Program-made: the position numbers and the translations under genes | The notes under the pieces: generated by a model | Seen by the model: only the letters and a program-made list of their open reading frames with translations | The model's database searches: none | What the model was told of the DNA's origin: nothing | Assembly (NCBI RefSeq): GCF_002855575.1 | Contig: NZ_PKRQ01000002.1 | Location: 558,001 to 622,000 of the forward strand | From: Tabrizicola sp. TH137 | GTDB taxonomy: Bacteria > Pseudomonadota > Alphaproteobacteria > Rhodobacterales > Rhodobacteraceae | DNA length: 64,000 nt | Direction: 5' to 3' | Part shown: positions 28,325 to 38,547 of the stretch, one piece after another | How positions within the stretch are numbered: position 1 is the first letter of the stretch | How the letters are laid out: every line of letters starts with the position of its first letter

Positions 28325-28348
28325 AGGATGGGCAATACTGCCCATCCT
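28325..28348. repeat. Second hairpin directly after the lon stop
   Basis: Perfect 10-bp inverted repeat AGGATGGGCA (28325-28334) and TGCCCATCCT (28339-28348), loop ATAC, 5 bp past the lon stop. There is no T-run, so it may be a 3'-end stabilising hairpin or an extragenic repeat. Confidence 0.7.
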
Positions 28349-28353
28349 GCGGA

Positions 28354-30762
28354 TCAATGCGCCACTTGCGACGGGGCGGCATCGGCAGCGGCCTTGGCGG
28401 CCTTGGCGGCCGCCTCTTCCGCCGCTTCGTCCCATTCCACCGGTTCCGGCGCGCGGACGAGGGCGTGGTGCAGCACCTCCTTCACATGGCTGACCGGGAT
28501 GATGGTCAGGCCTTCGCGCACGTTTTCCGGGATCTCGGGCAGGTCCTTGGCGTTCTCTTCCGGGATCAGCACGGTCTTGATGCCCCCGCGCAGCGCCGCG
28601 AGCAGCTTTTCCTTCAACCCGCCGATGGCCAGCGCGTTGCCGCGCAGCGTGACCTCGCCCGTCATGGCGATGTCCTTCCTGACCGGGATTCCCGTCAGGA
28701 CCGAGACGATGGAGGTCACCATCGCCAGACCGGCCGAGGGGCCGTCCTTCGGCGTGGCGCCTTCGGGGACGTGGACATGGATGTCGATCGCCTCGAATTT
28801 CGGGGGTTTCACCCCAAGCTCCGGGCTGATGGAGCGGACGTAGGAGGCCGCCGCCTCGATCGATTCCTTCATCACGTCGCCGAGCTTGCCCGTCGTCTTC
28901 ATCCGCCCCTTGCCGGGCAGCTTGAGCGCCTCGATCGACAAAAGGTCGCCGCCGACCGACGTCCAGGCAAGGCCGGTGACGACGCCGACCTGATCTTCCG
29001 TCTCGGCCAGACCATAGCGGAAGCGTTTCACGCCCAGATAATCTTCAAGCTTTTCGGGCGTCACCTCGACGGCCTTGCCCTGTTTCTTGACGATCTCTGT
29101 CACCGCCTTCCGGGCGAGCTTGGCAATCTCGCGCTCCAGGTTCCGCACCCCGGCCTCGCGGGTATAGGTGCGGATCACCTCGGTCAGGGCGGTGTCGGTC
29201 ACCTTGAATTCGCCCTTGCGCAGGCCGTGGCCTTCGATCTGCTTGGGGATCAGGTGCTGCTTGGCAATCTCGCGCTTTTCATCCTCGGTATAGCCCGCCA
29301 GCGAGATGATCTCCATCCGGTCCAGAAGCGGCCCCGGCATGTTGTAGGAGTTCGCCGTGGTGATGAACATCACGTTGGACAGGTCGTATTCCACTTCGAG
29401 ATAGTGGTCCACGAAGGTCGCGTTCTGTTCGGGATCCAGCACTTCGAGCATGGCCGAGGCAGGGTCGCCGCGGAAGTCCTGACCCATCTTGTCGATCTCA
29501 TCCAGAAGGATGAGCGGGTTGGTCGTCTTGGCCTTCTTCAGCGCCTGGATGATCTTGCCGGGCATGGAGCCGATATAGGTGCGGCGGTGGCCCCGGATTT
29601 CGGATTCGTCCCGCACGCCGCCAAGGCTGATGCGGATGAATTCCCGCCCCGTGGCCTTTGCGACCGACCGCCCCAGCGAGGTCTTGCCGACGCCCGGAGG
29701 GCCGACGAGGCAGAGGATGGGCCCGCGCAGCTTGGTCGATCGCGCCTGCACGGCGAGGTATTCGACGATGCGTTCCTTGACCTTTTCCAGACCGTAATGG
29801 TCCTTGTCGAGCACGGCCTGCGCCTTGAAGAGGTCTTTCTTCACGCGCGACTTCACGCCCCAGGGCACGCCCAGCAGCCAATCGAGGTAGTTGCGCACCA
29901 CCGTCGCCTCGGCCGACATGGGCGACATGGATTTGAGCTTTTTCAGCTCTGCCTCGGCCTTTTCGCGGGCCTCCTTGGAGAAGGCGGTCTTGCGGATGCG
30001 GTCCTCAAGTTCGGCGATTTCGTTCTGGCCGTCTTCGCCATCGCCCAGCTCGCGCTGGATCGCCTTCATCTGTTCGTTGAGGTAATATTCGCGCTGCGTC
30101 TTTTCCATCTGGGTCTTGACGCGGGACTTGATCTTTTTCTCGACCTGAAGAACCGACATCTCGCCCTGCATGTGGCCATAGACCTTTTCCAGTCGTTCAG
30201 CCACGTCGAGGGTTTCGAGAATCTCCTGCTTCTGCCCGACATCCACGCCAAGATGACCGGCGACGAGATCCGCCAGACGGGCGGATTCGCGGGTTTCGGC
30301 CACGGCGGCAAGCGCCTCTTCGGGGATGTTCTTCTTGATCTTGGCGTAGCGTTCGAATTCCTCGCCCACGGCGCGGATCAGCGCCTCGACCGAAGAGGCA
30401 TCGCCGGGGGTTTCCGACAGGCCCGCGACGCGCGCCTCGAAGAAGCGCTCATTGGGCAGGAATTCGGTGATCTTCACCCGCGACTTGCCTTCGACCAGCA
30501 CCTTCACGGTGCCGTCGGGCAGTTTCAGGAGTTGCAGCACATTGGCGAGGACGCCGACGCGGTAGATGGCATCGGTGCCCGGATCATCGACGGAAGGGTC
30601 GATCTGCGAGGACAAGAGGATCTGCTTGTCATCGGCCATCACCTCTTCCAGCGCCCGCACGGATTTTTCGCGCCCGACGAAAAGCGGGACGATCATGTGC
30701 GGGAAAACCACGATATCGCGGAGCGGAAGCACCGGATAGCTGAGGGAGAGAGTATCGCTCAT
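28354..30762 (-). CDS. lon: ATP-dependent protease Lon
   Basis: An 802-residue cytoplasmic AAA+ serine protease that degrades misfolded and regulatory proteins. Order: Lon N-domain ([20 protein letters not shown]), coiled linker, AAA module with Walker [12 protein letters not shown] and Walker [12 protein letters not shown], then the protease domain with catalytic Ser in [11 protein letters not shown] and Lys in [14 protein letters not shown]. Two adjacent ATGs (30765 and 30762) follow an AAGGA site. A candidate promoter lies about 75-105 bp upstream. Two hairpins follow the stop. Confidence 0.98.
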   Translation of the reverse strand: MSDTLSLSYPVLPLRDIVVFPHMIVPLFVGREKSVRALEEVMADDKQILLSSQIDPSVDDPGTDAIYRVGVLANVLQLLKLPDGTVKVLVEGKSRVKITEFLPNERFFEARVAGLSETPGDASSVEALIRAVGEEFERYAKIKKNIPEEALAAVAETRESARLADLVAGHLGVDVGQKQEILETLDVAERLEKVYGHMQGEMSVLQVEKKIKSRVKTQMEKTQREYYLNEQMKAIQRELGDGEDGQNEIAELEDRIRKTAFSKEAREKAEAELKKLKSMSPMSAEATVVRNYLDWLLGVPWGVKSRVKKDLFKAQAVLDKDHYGLEKVKERIVEYLAVQARSTKLRGPILCLVGPPGVGKTSLGRSVAKATGREFIRISLGGVRDESEIRGHRRTYIGSMPGKIIQALKKAKTTNPLILLDEIDKMGQDFRGDPASAMLEVLDPEQNATFVDHYLEVEYDLSNVMFITTANSYNMPGPLLDRMEIISLAGYTEDEKREIAKQHLIPKQIEGHGLRKGEFKVTDTALTEVIRTYTREAGVRNLEREIAKLARKAVTEIVKKQGKAVEVTPEKLEDYLGVKRFRYGLAETEDQVGVVTGLAWTSVGGDLLSIEALKLPGKGRMKTTGKLGDVMKESIEAAASYVRSISPELGVKPPKFEAIDIHVHVPEGATPKDGPSAGLAMVTSIVSVLTGIPVRKDIAMTGEVTLRGNALAIGGLKEKLLAALRGGIKTVLIPEENAKDLPEIPENVREGLTIIPVSHVKEVLHHALVRAPEPVEWDEAAEEAAAKAAKAAADAAPSQVAH

Positions 30763-31063
30763 CATGTTTCCTTGTCTGGCAGGAAGGCACTGGCCCCGGT
30801 CATCGGCAACGCTCGGCCTTCCCCTGTTCGGCATCCATATCTGGTGGTGCGCCGGGGGCGAGTCAACCACGCCTTCACGTCATCTTGCCTCCATGATGCG
30901 CCCGTCCCCTGGCGGGGGCAAGCGGGCTTTGGTCGGACGGGGGGCCGACCTGCGGCCCCTGCTTGCATGGATCGTGCCGTCAGCGATGGCGGCGCAGAAG
31001 AAGACGCCAGAGGAGGAGGAGCGCGGCGGTGACGGGGCTGAGTGAGAGCGGTCAGAGCCGGGG
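30763..31063 (-). promoter_or_regulatory. Gap between tgt and lon with a candidate lon promoter
   Basis: A stretch of 301 bp without a convincing gene. On the minus strand a possible promoter has -35 TTGACT (30866-30861) and -10 AGATAT (30842-30837) with an 18-bp spacer, about 75 bp before the lon ATG. A heat-shock sigma-32 element would be expected for lon, but the match is to a general promoter and is weak. Nothing else is visible beyond short imperfect GTCAGAG repeats near 31050. Confidence 0.35.
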
Positions 31064-32194
31064 TCAGAGCGGATCAATATCGCCCGCTGCGCGGGTGGCG
31101 TGGAAATCGGCCACGAAGGCAGCGAGGCGCTGGCTCGCAATGGCATCGCGCAGGCCCTGCATCAGTTCCTGATAGTAATGCAGGTTGTGCCATGTCAGCA
31201 GCATGCCCGAAATCATCTCGCCCGCCTTGAAGACATGGTGCAGATAGGCGCGGGAATAGCCGGTGCAGGCGGGACAGGTGCAGGTCTCGTCCAGCGGGCG
31301 CGGGTCGTCCTGATGTCGGGCGTTCTTGATGTTGACCTGCCCTCGCCGCGTCCAGGCCTGCCCCGTGCGGCCGGAGCGGGAGGGGAGGACGCAATCCATC
31401 ATGTCGATCCCGCGTTCCACCGCACCCACGATATCGTCAGGCTTGCCCACGCCCATCAGATAGCGGGGCTTGTCCACGGGCAGGAATCCGGGGGCGTAGT
31501 CGAGGACGGAGAACATCGCCTCCTGCCCCTCGCCCACGGCAAGGCCGCCCACGGCATAGCCGTCAAAGCCGATCTGTTGCAGGGCGATGGCGGATTCCTC
31601 GCGCAGGTCGCGGGTGACGCCGCCCTGCATGATGCCGAAGAGGGCGTGACCGGGACGGTCGCCGAAGGCATCGCGCGACCGCTGCGCCCATCGCATGGAC
31701 AGGCGCATGGATTTCGCCACCTCTTCCTCCGTCGCGGGCAGCGCGGGGCATTCGTCAAAGCACATCACGATATCGGAGCCGAGGAGTTTCTGGATCTCCA
31801 TGCTGCGTTCGGGGGTCAGCATGTGGCGCGACCCGTCGATATGCGAGGAGAAGCGCACGCCTTCCTCGGTCAGCTTGCGCAGGGAGGCCAGCGACATGAC
31901 CTGAAACCCGCCGCTGTCCGTCAGGATGGGGCGATCCCAGTTCATGAATTTGTGCAACCCGCCAAGGCGGGCGATGCGTTCGGCGCTGGGGCGCAGCATC
32001 AGGTGATAGGTATTGCCCAGCAGGATATCGGCCCCGGTGGCGCGGACACTGTCGGGCAGCATGGCCTTGACGGTGGCGGCGGTGCCCACCGGCATGAAGG
32101 CGGGGGTGCGGATATCGCCCCGCGTGGTGTGGATGATCCCTGTGCGCGCCGCGCCGTCCGTTGCGTGAAGCGTGAAGCCGAAGCCCTGCGCCAT
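31064..32194 (-). CDS. tgt: tRNA-guanine transglycosylase
   Basis: Exchanges guanine 34 of His, Asp, Asn and Tyr tRNAs for preQ1, the committing step of queuosine insertion. The 376-residue protein has the active-site [15 protein letters not shown], the RNA-base region [14 protein letters not shown] and [12 protein letters not shown], the second Asp region [15 protein letters not shown], and the zinc ligands CTCPAC with a downstream His in the C-terminal part. The start at 32194 follows an AAGGGA site. The longer frame to 32254 is unsupported. The beta-CASP gene lies 72 bp upstream on the same strand. Confidence 0.98.
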   Translation of the reverse strand: MAQGFGFTLHATDGAARTGIIHTTRGDIRTPAFMPVGTAATVKAMLPDSVRATGADILLGNTYHLMLRPSAERIARLGGLHKFMNWDRPILTDSGGFQVMSLASLRKLTEEGVRFSSHIDGSRHMLTPERSMEIQKLLGSDIVMCFDECPALPATEEEVAKSMRLSMRWAQRSRDAFGDRPGHALFGIMQGGVTRDLREESAIALQQIGFDGYAVGGLAVGEGQEAMFSVLDYAPGFLPVDKPRYLMGVGKPDDIVGAVERGIDMMDCVLPSRSGRTGQAWTRRGQVNIKNARHQDDPRPLDETCTCPACTGYSRAYLHHVFKAGEMISGMLLTWHNLHYYQELMQGLRDAIASQRLAAFVADFHATRAAGDIDPL

Positions 32195-32266
32195 GATCGG
32201 GGTCCCTTTCCGCGAAAGCGCCCCCTCATGGCGCAAAGGCGGGCACGGGGGCAAGAGGCAAAGCGA

Positions 32267-33889
32267 TCAGTGCCGTCTCCGCCCCGGCGGGCGCGGGGGC
32301 GGCAGGCCGTCGCCTTCCTCCAGCGCGCGGCGCAGGCGGCGGATCAGCACGCCGCGCGCGCGGTCATCGGGGGTGGCGCGCAGGGCATCGTCGATATCGA
32401 GCATCAGGCGCGAGACATCGTTGTGCCAGTCCAGCCGCGCCACCTGATCGGGGGCAAGGCGCGGCGGCACCTCGCTGGCGCGGCGGATGACCCCGTCGGG
32501 TGTCAGGTCGAACGACTCGTCCAGCGCGGGTATCACAAGCCGTTCGGCCTGCACCAGCCCGGAGACACGGGCCGCCAGGCCCGCCATCGCCTCTTCCTCG
32601 CCATGCGTGAGGAAGAGCCCGGCCCGGATCGGCAGGCGTTCCCCCAGCCAGGCGGCCAGTTCCGGCCCGTCGGCATGGCCGGAATAGAGGTCGATGGAGC
32701 GGACGCGGGCGCGCACCGGGAAGGCCTCGCCCTGTATCCGCACCTCATGCACCCCGTCCTGAAGCAGGCGGCCCAGCGTGCCTTCGGCCTGGAAGCCCAC
32801 AAGGAGGAGTGTCGCCTCCTCTTTCCACAGCCAGTTCTTCAAATGGTGGCGGATGCGTCCCGCCTCGCACATGCCCGAGGCGGCGAGGATGATGTGGAAC
32901 CCGCGCGCCGAGGCGAGGGCGCGGGATTGCTCGACCGTCTCGGTGAAGCGCAGGTGGTGATCCTGCAACCCGGCGACCAGCGCGCGGCCATTCTCCAGCT
33001 CGGCCGCGTGGCGGCGGAAGATGGCGGTGGCCTTGCCGGCAAGAGGGCTGTCCACATGGATGGGGCAGAAGGGAATGTCGCCCGCCATCATCATGGTGGT
33101 GAGATCGGCGATCAGTTCCTGCGCCCGTTCCACCGCGAAAGTCGGGATCAGGAGGACGCCATCCTCGCGCCAGGCGGCCGTCACCTCGGCACGCAGGGTG
33201 GCGCGGCGGGCGGGGGCCGAGGCGTCGATCCGGTCCACATCGCCATAGGTGCTTTCGCAGATGACGTAATCCACCCCCGACGGCCCTTCGGGATCGGGCT
33301 GGAGGAGCTTGGTATCCGGCCCTATATCGCCCGAAAAGAGCACGCGCAGGGGCGGATCGGCGATCTCCACCTCCACCGAGGCGGAGCCGAGGAGATGGCC
33401 CGCATTCCAGAACCGCGCCCTGAGACCGGGCAGAACCTCCACCCATTCGTCCAGATCATGGCTGCGGAATTGCTCCAGCGTGCGGGCGGCATCCTGGCTG
33501 TCATAGATCGGCACCACCTCCTCGCCGCCACGGCGGCGGGTGCGGCGGTTGAGCATCTCGACCTCGGTCTCCTGGATATGGGCGCTGTCGGGGAGCATGA
33601 CGCCGCAGAGGTCCACCGTGGCGGCCGTGGCATGGATGGGGCCGGTAAAGCCGTCCTTCACCAGTTTCGGCAAGAGACCGGAATGGTCGATATGGGCATG
33701 GGTGAGGATGACGGCGTCGATCCGTTCGGCCTCGAAGGGAAAGGGGCGGTAATTCAGGGCCTTTTCCGTCTTCGATCCCTGGAACATGCCGCAATCGACG
33801 AGGATCGTCCCCTGCCCCGTGTGCAGCCGGAAACAGGACCCCGTCACCCCGCGCGCCGCGCCGTGGAAGGAAAGGATGGGATGGGTCAT
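32267..33889 (-). CDS. Beta-CASP metallo-beta-lactamase-fold hydrolase (RNA-nuclease type)
   Basis: A 540-residue protein with metallo-beta-lactamase motif 2 in ILTHAHIDHSGLLPKL and further ligands in WNAGHLLGSASVEVE and VLFSGDIGPD. A beta-CASP cap with IILAASGMCEAGRIRHHLKNW and the C-terminal IDLYSGHADGPELAAWL follow. This is the plan of CPSF73/YsgC-like nucleases, and the closest bacterial relatives act on RNA. The substrate is unproven. The ATG at 33889 is 4 bp past the stop of the DUF1989 gene, so the two form an operon. Confidence 0.93.
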   Translation of the reverse strand: MTHPILSFHGAARGVTGSCFRLHTGQGTILVDCGMFQGSKTEKALNYRPFPFEAERIDAVILTHAHIDHSGLLPKLVKDGFTGPIHATAATVDLCGVMLPDSAHIQETEVEMLNRRTRRRGGEEVVPIYDSQDAARTLEQFRSHDLDEWVEVLPGLRARFWNAGHLLGSASVEVEIADPPLRVLFSGDIGPDTKLLQPDPEGPSGVDYVICESTYGDVDRIDASAPARRATLRAEVTAAWREDGVLLIPTFAVERAQELIADLTTMMMAGDIPFCPIHVDSPLAGKATAIFRRHAAELENGRALVAGLQDHHLRFTETVEQSRALASARGFHIILAASGMCEAGRIRHHLKNWLWKEEATLLLVGFQAEGTLGRLLQDGVHEVRIQGEAFPVRARVRSIDLYSGHADGPELAAWLGERLPIRAGLFLTHGEEEAMAGLAARVSGLVQAERLVIPALDESFDLTPDGVIRRASEVPPRLAPDQVARLDWHNDVSRLMLDIDDALRATPDDRARGVLIRRLRRALEEGDGLPPPRPPGRRRH

Positions 33890-33893
33890 GGGT

Positions 33894-34484
33894 CTAGTCC
33901 AGGATCTGGAACTGCACCTCGACGGGGGTGCAGTCGCGGCCATTGATCGGGATCATGTCCTGCGGGCAGGTGGACATGACCACCACGCAGTCCAGCACCG
34001 CGCGCAGGATGACATGGTCACCGGGGCGCGACAGCGGCTCGCCCCAGGTGATGCTGCCGTCCGGGTTGATGGGAATGTTCATCCAGAGGTTCAGGGGTGC
34101 GGGCACCTGCGGGCAGGGAAAGCCGATCATGGACAGCGCGGCATGCAGATTGTCGGTGCAATTGTCGTGATAGCCCTTGCAGCCGAGCGACTGGTAGCGG
34201 TGCAGGTCGCAGGCGGCAATGACGGTATCATGCCGGCCGGGAGAGGTATCTTCTTCCAGAATGAGAATCGGGCGGCGCCGGTTGGTGACCAGCGCATCGC
34301 CCTGTCCGGGGAAGACGGAGCCGAGGAAGGCATGCAGATGTTCCATCGACATCGCCTCTGTCGGGTCGGCGGCGTTGAAGGCCCAGGTATCCACGACCTG
34401 GCTGCCATGGGTGTTGACGATGCGGATCGCCTGACCGGCCCTGAGCCGCACCGCCCGCCCCTGCCGTGCCGGAACCGTTTCCAT
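33894..34484 (-). CDS. DUF1989 (urea carboxylase-associated) family protein
   Basis: A 196-residue protein of the DUF1989 family, often found with urea amidolyase or amino-acid genes and resembling the urea carboxylase-associated proteins. Conserved pieces are NTHGSQVVDTWAFNA, the Cys-containing LGCKGYHDNCTDNLHAAL and the end STCPQDMIPINGRDCTPVEVQ. Its cysteines and histidines suggest a metal site. Two adjacent ATGs (34487, 34484) follow a GGAGG site; the second has the better spacing. No urea carboxylase gene is nearby. Confidence 0.9.
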   Translation of the reverse strand: METVPARQGRAVRLRAGQAIRIVNTHGSQVVDTWAFNAADPTEAMSMEHLHAFLGSVFPGQGDALVTNRRRPILILEEDTSPGRHDTVIAACDLHRYQSLGCKGYHDNCTDNLHAALSMIGFPCPQVPAPLNLWMNIPINPDGSITWGEPLSRPGDHVILRAVLDCVVVMSTCPQDMIPINGRDCTPVEVQFQILD

Positions 34485-34552
34485 CATCGCCCTCCGCCTG
34501 ATTGCGGGCAGGATGGGCCTGATGGGGCGCGGAAACAAGCCTTGGCGGCGGG

Positions 34553-35329
34553 TCAGGCGGCATCCTCGCGCAGCCAATCGGCGATGGAGGGCAGCAGCGG
34601 GCGGAAATAGGCGATCATCCGCCCCGGCGGATCGGCCTCGGCCCCGTCGCGCCAGCGGGCCACGCCATGGATCAGATGGCGGTGCAGGATGACGGCCGTT
34701 CCGGGGTCACCGGGCAGTTCGATCCGGGGGCAGGTGTCAAAGACCTCGCGCCGGGCGGCCTGATAGGCCTCGGTGATGTCATGCGTATCGGGGGCGCCCT
34801 CGCTGGCGGTGAAGGCCGCCCGCAGCGCCGCGCCGATCAGGCGATGGCTGCCCTCCCAGACCACCAGAGGTGCCGCATCGGCATCGGCGCGGTTCAGCGG
34901 CAGCCCGACGATCCAGCCATGCGGTTCCTTGACCATGCGCCGTTTCTGCGGCCCGACGGGCAGCAGCCCGTCGAGATGGGCCGCATCGCGGGTGAGGCGG
35001 AAGCGGAAGGCGGCCTCGGTCTCTTCCTCGCCCTGACGGGGATAGCCGGGACGGGTGACGGAAAGCTGCGCCGGGTGGAGCGGTTCGGGAGAAAGGCCCA
35101 GCTCCGCCCAGGGAAAGGCCGCGCCGCCGATGGCCCCGTCGGGGCCGTTGGGCAGCGCGTCAAGGCCCACGAACCATGTCCCGCCGCAGCGCCAGGCCTC
35201 GGCACTGCTGGTGACGGCTTGTTCGGCCACCGGCCGTGCCGCCGCGGCCCAGGCAGCGATGCCCGGCCCTGCCACCCGCCGCCAGCCTTGCGCATCCGTC
35301 ATATCGGCCATGCCCATCCCCTGCCCCAT
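34553..35329 (-). CDS. Phytanoyl-CoA dioxygenase-like 2OG-Fe(II) protein
   Basis: A 258-residue protein that fits a jelly-roll Fe(II)/2-oxoglutarate oxygenase. A candidate HxD is in RDAAHLDGLLPVG, the distal His in ILHRHLIHGVARWR and the 2OG-binding Arg in GRMIAYFRP. The family is highly diverse and the substrate is unknown. Several in-frame ATGs occur at the 5' end (35329, 35317, 35311, 35302), so the true start may be up to nine codons later. It is the first gene of a same-strand run with DUF1989, beta-CASP and tgt. Confidence 0.7.
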   Translation of the reverse strand: MGQGMGMADMTDAQGWRRVAGPGIAAWAAAARPVAEQAVTSSAEAWRCGGTWFVGLDALPNGPDGAIGGAAFPWAELGLSPEPLHPAQLSVTRPGYPRQGEEETEAAFRFRLTRDAAHLDGLLPVGPQKRRMVKEPHGWIVGLPLNRADADAAPLVVWEGSHRLIGAALRAAFTASEGAPDTHDITEAYQAARREVFDTCPRIELPGDPGTAVILHRHLIHGVARWRDGAEADPPGRMIAYFRPLLPSIADWLREDAA

Positions 35330-35407
35330 CCGTCATCAGAATGACACTGGACCCGGGCAGGGAAAAGGCGTATCCGCTGCGGCTCTTTTTCGATCGGGAT
35401 CATTGTC

Positions 35408-36619
35408 ATGTCCGCCCCTTCCGCCTCCGCCACCGGTGACAGCATCCTGCGCCCGGCCCTTGTGCTGGGCCTTCTGTCCTGCGTCGGCCCCTTTGCCATC
35501 GACATGTATCTGCCCGCCATGCCGCAGATCGGGGCGGCGCTTGGCACCTCCATCCCGGCGATGCAGACGACGATCACCGCCTATTTCATCGCCTTCGGCC
35601 TGGCGCAGCTTGTCTATGGGCCCTGGGCCGACCAGGCGGGACGGAAGCCGCCGCTTTACGCGGGGCTGGCGATCTTTCTTGCGGGGTCGGTGCTCTGCAC
35701 CTTTGCGCCCAGCATCGAATGGCTGATCGCCGGGCGGTTCGTGCAGGGTCTGGGCGGGGCGGCGCTGATGGTGGTGCCGCGCGCCATCATCCGCGACATG
35801 TATACCGGCCATGCCGCGACGCGGCTGATGGCGGCGGTGATGCTGGTCATTTCGGTTTCGCCCATGCTGGCACCGCTGGCCGGGGCGGGGCTGATGCAGG
35901 TGACGGGCTGGCGCGGCATCTTCGCCACCCTTTTGGTCGCGGGGGTGGCAAGCCTGCTGATGCTGGCCCTCGCCCAGCCCGAGACCCTGCGCCCGGAGCA
36001 GCGCCAGCGCCTTGACCTTGCAGCGATGCGGCGCGGTGCGGCGCGGCTTCTGGGCGACCGGGTCTTCATGGGGCTGACCTTCCTCGGCGGTTTCGGAATG
36101 GCGAGCTTTTTCGTCTTCATCGCCTCGGCGAGCTTTGTCTATACGCAGGCCTTCGGCCTGTCGCCGACCGGTTTTTCGCTGGCCTTCGCGGTGAATGCGC
36201 TGGGCTTCTTCGCGGCCTCGCAGGCGGCGGGCGGCCTTGGCCTGCGCTTTGGCGCGCGGCGGGTGATCGGGCTGGCAACGCTGGGCTTTGCCGGGTTCAC
36301 GGCGCTGCTTCTGGCATTGGGGCTGCTGGGTCTGGCCACGCTGGCCGTCTGCATCGGCGGGCTGTTCCTGGCCAATGCCTGCCTCGGGCTGATCATCCCC
36401 ACGACCATGGTGATGGCGCTGGAGGAGCATGGCGAGATCGCCGGTCTGGCCTCCTCGCTGGGCGGGACGCTGCAAATGCTGGCCGGGGGCGTGATGATCG
36501 CGGCAACGGGGCCGTTCTTCGACGGGACGGTGGTGCCGATGCTGGCGGCCATCGCGCTGTGCGGGGTGCTGGCGCTGCTGCTGTCGCGGCTGGCGCTGGC
36601 GGGGCGTCAGGCGGCCTGA
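35408..36619 (+). CDS. Bcr/CflA-type multidrug efflux MFS transporter
   Basis: A 403-residue transporter with about twelve membrane segments. The drug-efflux motifs are DMYLPAMPQIGAALGTS in TM1, the loop GPWADQAGRKPPLYAGL (motif A) and the TM5 motif with VSPMLAPLAGAGLMQVTGW. This is the proton-driven drug efflux type of the Bcr/CflA family. It is divergent from the dioxygenase-like gene. The stop overlaps the end of dusA by 13 bp in a palindrome that gives both proteins the same last three residues. Confidence 0.94.
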   Translation: MSAPSASATGDSILRPALVLGLLSCVGPFAIDMYLPAMPQIGAALGTSIPAMQTTITAYFIAFGLAQLVYGPWADQAGRKPPLYAGLAIFLAGSVLCTFAPSIEWLIAGRFVQGLGGAALMVVPRAIIRDMYTGHAATRLMAAVMLVISVSPMLAPLAGAGLMQVTGWRGIFATLLVAGVASLLMLALAQPETLRPEQRQRLDLAAMRRGAARLLGDRVFMGLTFLGGFGMASFFVFIASASFVYTQAFGLSPTGFSLAFAVNALGFFAASQAAGGLGLRFGARRVIGLATLGFAGFTALLLALGLLGLATLAVCIGGLFLANACLGLIIPTTMVMALEEHGEIAGLASSLGGTLQMLAGGVMIAATGPFFDGTVVPMLAAIALCGVLALLLSRLALAGRQAA

Positions 36620-37623
36620 ACCGCCACTTCGGCCAAGGCCTGTTCCACGAGCGGGATACCCGCACCGGGGCGGGACGCACCTTCCGACAGCACCCGCCGC
36701 CATCCCCTTGCACCGGGCTGGCCGTGGAAGAGGCCCAGCATGTGGCGGGTGATCTGATGCAGTCTGCCGCCCGCCGCGAGATGGCGGTCGATGTAAGGCA
36801 GCATGGCATGGACCACCGCCACCGCGTCTATCCCCGGCCCATCGCCCCAGAGCGTATCGGCCCCGATCAGCACCCGCCCCGGTTCGTGATAGGCGGCGCG
36901 GCCGATCATCACGCCGTCAAGCCCCGTCTTCAGCAGATCGCGCGCCTGATCGAGGCTGGTGATGCCGCCATTGATGCAGATCGTCAGATGCGGAAATTCC
37001 GCCTTCATGCGCTGCACGAGAGGATAGTCGAGCGGCGGGATTTCCCGGTTCTCCTTCGGTGAGAGGCCCTGCAACCACGCCTTGCGGGCATGTATGACGA
37101 AATGCCTGACCCCGGCGGATGAAACCTTGGAAAGGAAGTCGGGCAGCACCTCTTCGGGGCGCTGGTCATCGACCCCGATCCGGCATTTCACCGTCACCGG
37201 CACGGGGCTGGCCTCCAGCATCGCCGCCACGCAATCGGCCACCAGCGCGGGGCGTTCCATCAGCACCGCGCCGAAACAGCCCGATTGCACGCGGTCCGAC
37301 GGGCAGCCGACATTCAGGTTGATCTCGTCATAGCCGTAGGGGGCCGCCAGCCGCACGGCCTGCCGCAGTTCCGCCGGGTCCGAGCCGCCCAGTTGCAGGG
37401 CGACGGGGTGTTCCTCGTCGCTATAGCCCAGCAAGCGGTCACGGTCGCCATGCACCACGGCAGGGGCGGTGACCATCTCGGTATAGAGCATGGCGCGGCG
37501 CGTCATCAGCCGGTGGAAGAACCGGCAATGCCGATCCGTCCAGTCCATCATGGGCGCAACCGAAAGGCGCGCGGCCTGTGCCACGCGATCTGCCGCTGTC
37601 AAGCTGGGGGCGCTGCCTGTCAT
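36607..37623 (-). CDS. dusA: tRNA-dihydrouridine synthase DusA
   Basis: A flavin enzyme of 338 residues that reduces uridine in the D-loop of tRNA. Motifs are the start LSVAPMMDWTDRHCRFFHR, the catalytic Cys in NLNVGCPSDRVQSGCFGAVL, RKAWLQGLSPKENREIPPLD and the FMN-site GVMIGRAAYHEPG. The KAWLQGLSPKENR segment identifies the DusA rather than DusB or DusC subgroup. The ATG at 37623 has an AGGA site; the much longer frame to 38283 overlaps another gene. The end overlaps the MFS gene. Confidence 0.97.
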   Translation of the reverse strand: MTGSAPSLTAADRVAQAARLSVAPMMDWTDRHCRFFHRLMTRRAMLYTEMVTAPAVVHGDRDRLLGYSDEEHPVALQLGGSDPAELRQAVRLAAPYGYDEINLNVGCPSDRVQSGCFGAVLMERPALVADCVAAMLEASPVPVTVKCRIGVDDQRPEEVLPDFLSKVSSAGVRHFVIHARKAWLQGLSPKENREIPPLDYPLVQRMKAEFPHLTICINGGITSLDQARDLLKTGLDGVMIGRAAYHEPGRVLIGADTLWGDGPGIDAVAVVHAMLPYIDRHLAAGGRLHQITRHMLGLFHGQPGARGWRRVLSEGASRPGAGIPLVEQALAEVAVQAA

Positions 37624-37691
37624 GCCGTCCTGTCTGGATTCCACCATCTCGCGCGCCCCTAGCACGGCAGGGCGGGAAAGACCACCAGGGG

Positions 37692-38423
37692 CTAGCCGGC
37701 AAGCCGGGTGCCGGCCCAGACCAGCGCCATCAGGATGGGCTGGTGGATCAGGTAGATGGCCAGCGAATGCCGCCCCGGCCAGGCCAGCCGCCGCAAAATC
37801 CCGCCCGGCTGCCAGCGCGCCAGACGCGCCCAGAGCCCGAGCGCGCCGATCACCCGCGCCGCCGCCATCCCCGCAAGGAAGGCCGCGAGCCAGGGGAAGA
37901 CCGGGACGAAATCCATCGACCACGGCACCTTTGTCCCGAGCCCGGTCCACACGGCCCAGAGCGGGTTCAACGCCTCGAAGCCGAGGCTGCGGTCGGCCAG
38001 CACCACGCCCCCCGCCAGCAGCGCCAGAACCGGCCAGGGCAGGAAGATGAGCGCCATGCCGATCAGGCTGGCCAGCGCGATGGAATGCAGGATGCCGAAG
38101 AAGATGAAGGCTTGCGGCAGCACCGCAAGCGTCGCCCCCGAGACGACGATTGCCGCCCCCGCCACGCGCAGGAAACGCCGCCAGAAGGCAGGCCAGCGCC
38201 GCCCCTCGCCATGGGCGAGGACCAGACTCACCCCCGCGAGGAAGAGGAAGCTTCCCGCCACCAGCCGGGCGAAGACGGCCCAACCGCCGGTGACAGTCGT
38301 GCCGGGGGCAAGATGGCCGAACAGTTCCAGATCGAAGGTGAAATGGAAGACGACCATCCCGAGCAGCGCAAGGCTGCGGGCCAGATCGACGGCGATCAGA
38401 CGATGGCCCTTGCTTTCCTTCAA
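37692..38423 (-). CDS. DUF1624/HGSNAT-like acyltransferase membrane protein
   Basis: A 243-residue protein with about seven membrane segments. It has the DUF1624 start VDLARSLALLGMVVFHFTFDLELFG and a histidine-bearing end PGRHSLAIYLIHQPILMAL. This resembles the transmembrane acyltransferases of the heparan-alpha-glucosaminide N-acetyltransferase type, which move an acyl group across the membrane. The start is uncertain: no ATG lies before the first TM segment, so I place a TTG at 38423. The acceptor is unknown. Confidence 0.72.
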   Translation of the reverse strand: MKESKGHRLIAVDLARSLALLGMVVFHFTFDLELFGHLAPGTTVTGGWAVFARLVAGSFLFLAGVSLVLAHGEGRRWPAFWRRFLRVAGAAIVVSGATLAVLPQAFIFFGILHSIALASLIGMALIFLPWPVLALLAGGVVLADRSLGFEALNPLWAVWTGLGTKVPWSMDFVPVFPWLAAFLAGMAAARVIGALGLWARLARWQPGGILRRLAWPGRHSLAIYLIHQPILMALVWAGTRLAG

Positions 38424-38547
38424 AATTCCCGTCCCCGCTGGATGGCCACCCGCTGTTTGTGGGTTTTTTCCGGGCGGATCACAAGCGCCACACCGGCCCG
38501 GCAAGCAGGCCCGCGCCAGCTTTCGCGGATTGACTTCGCCCCGTTGC

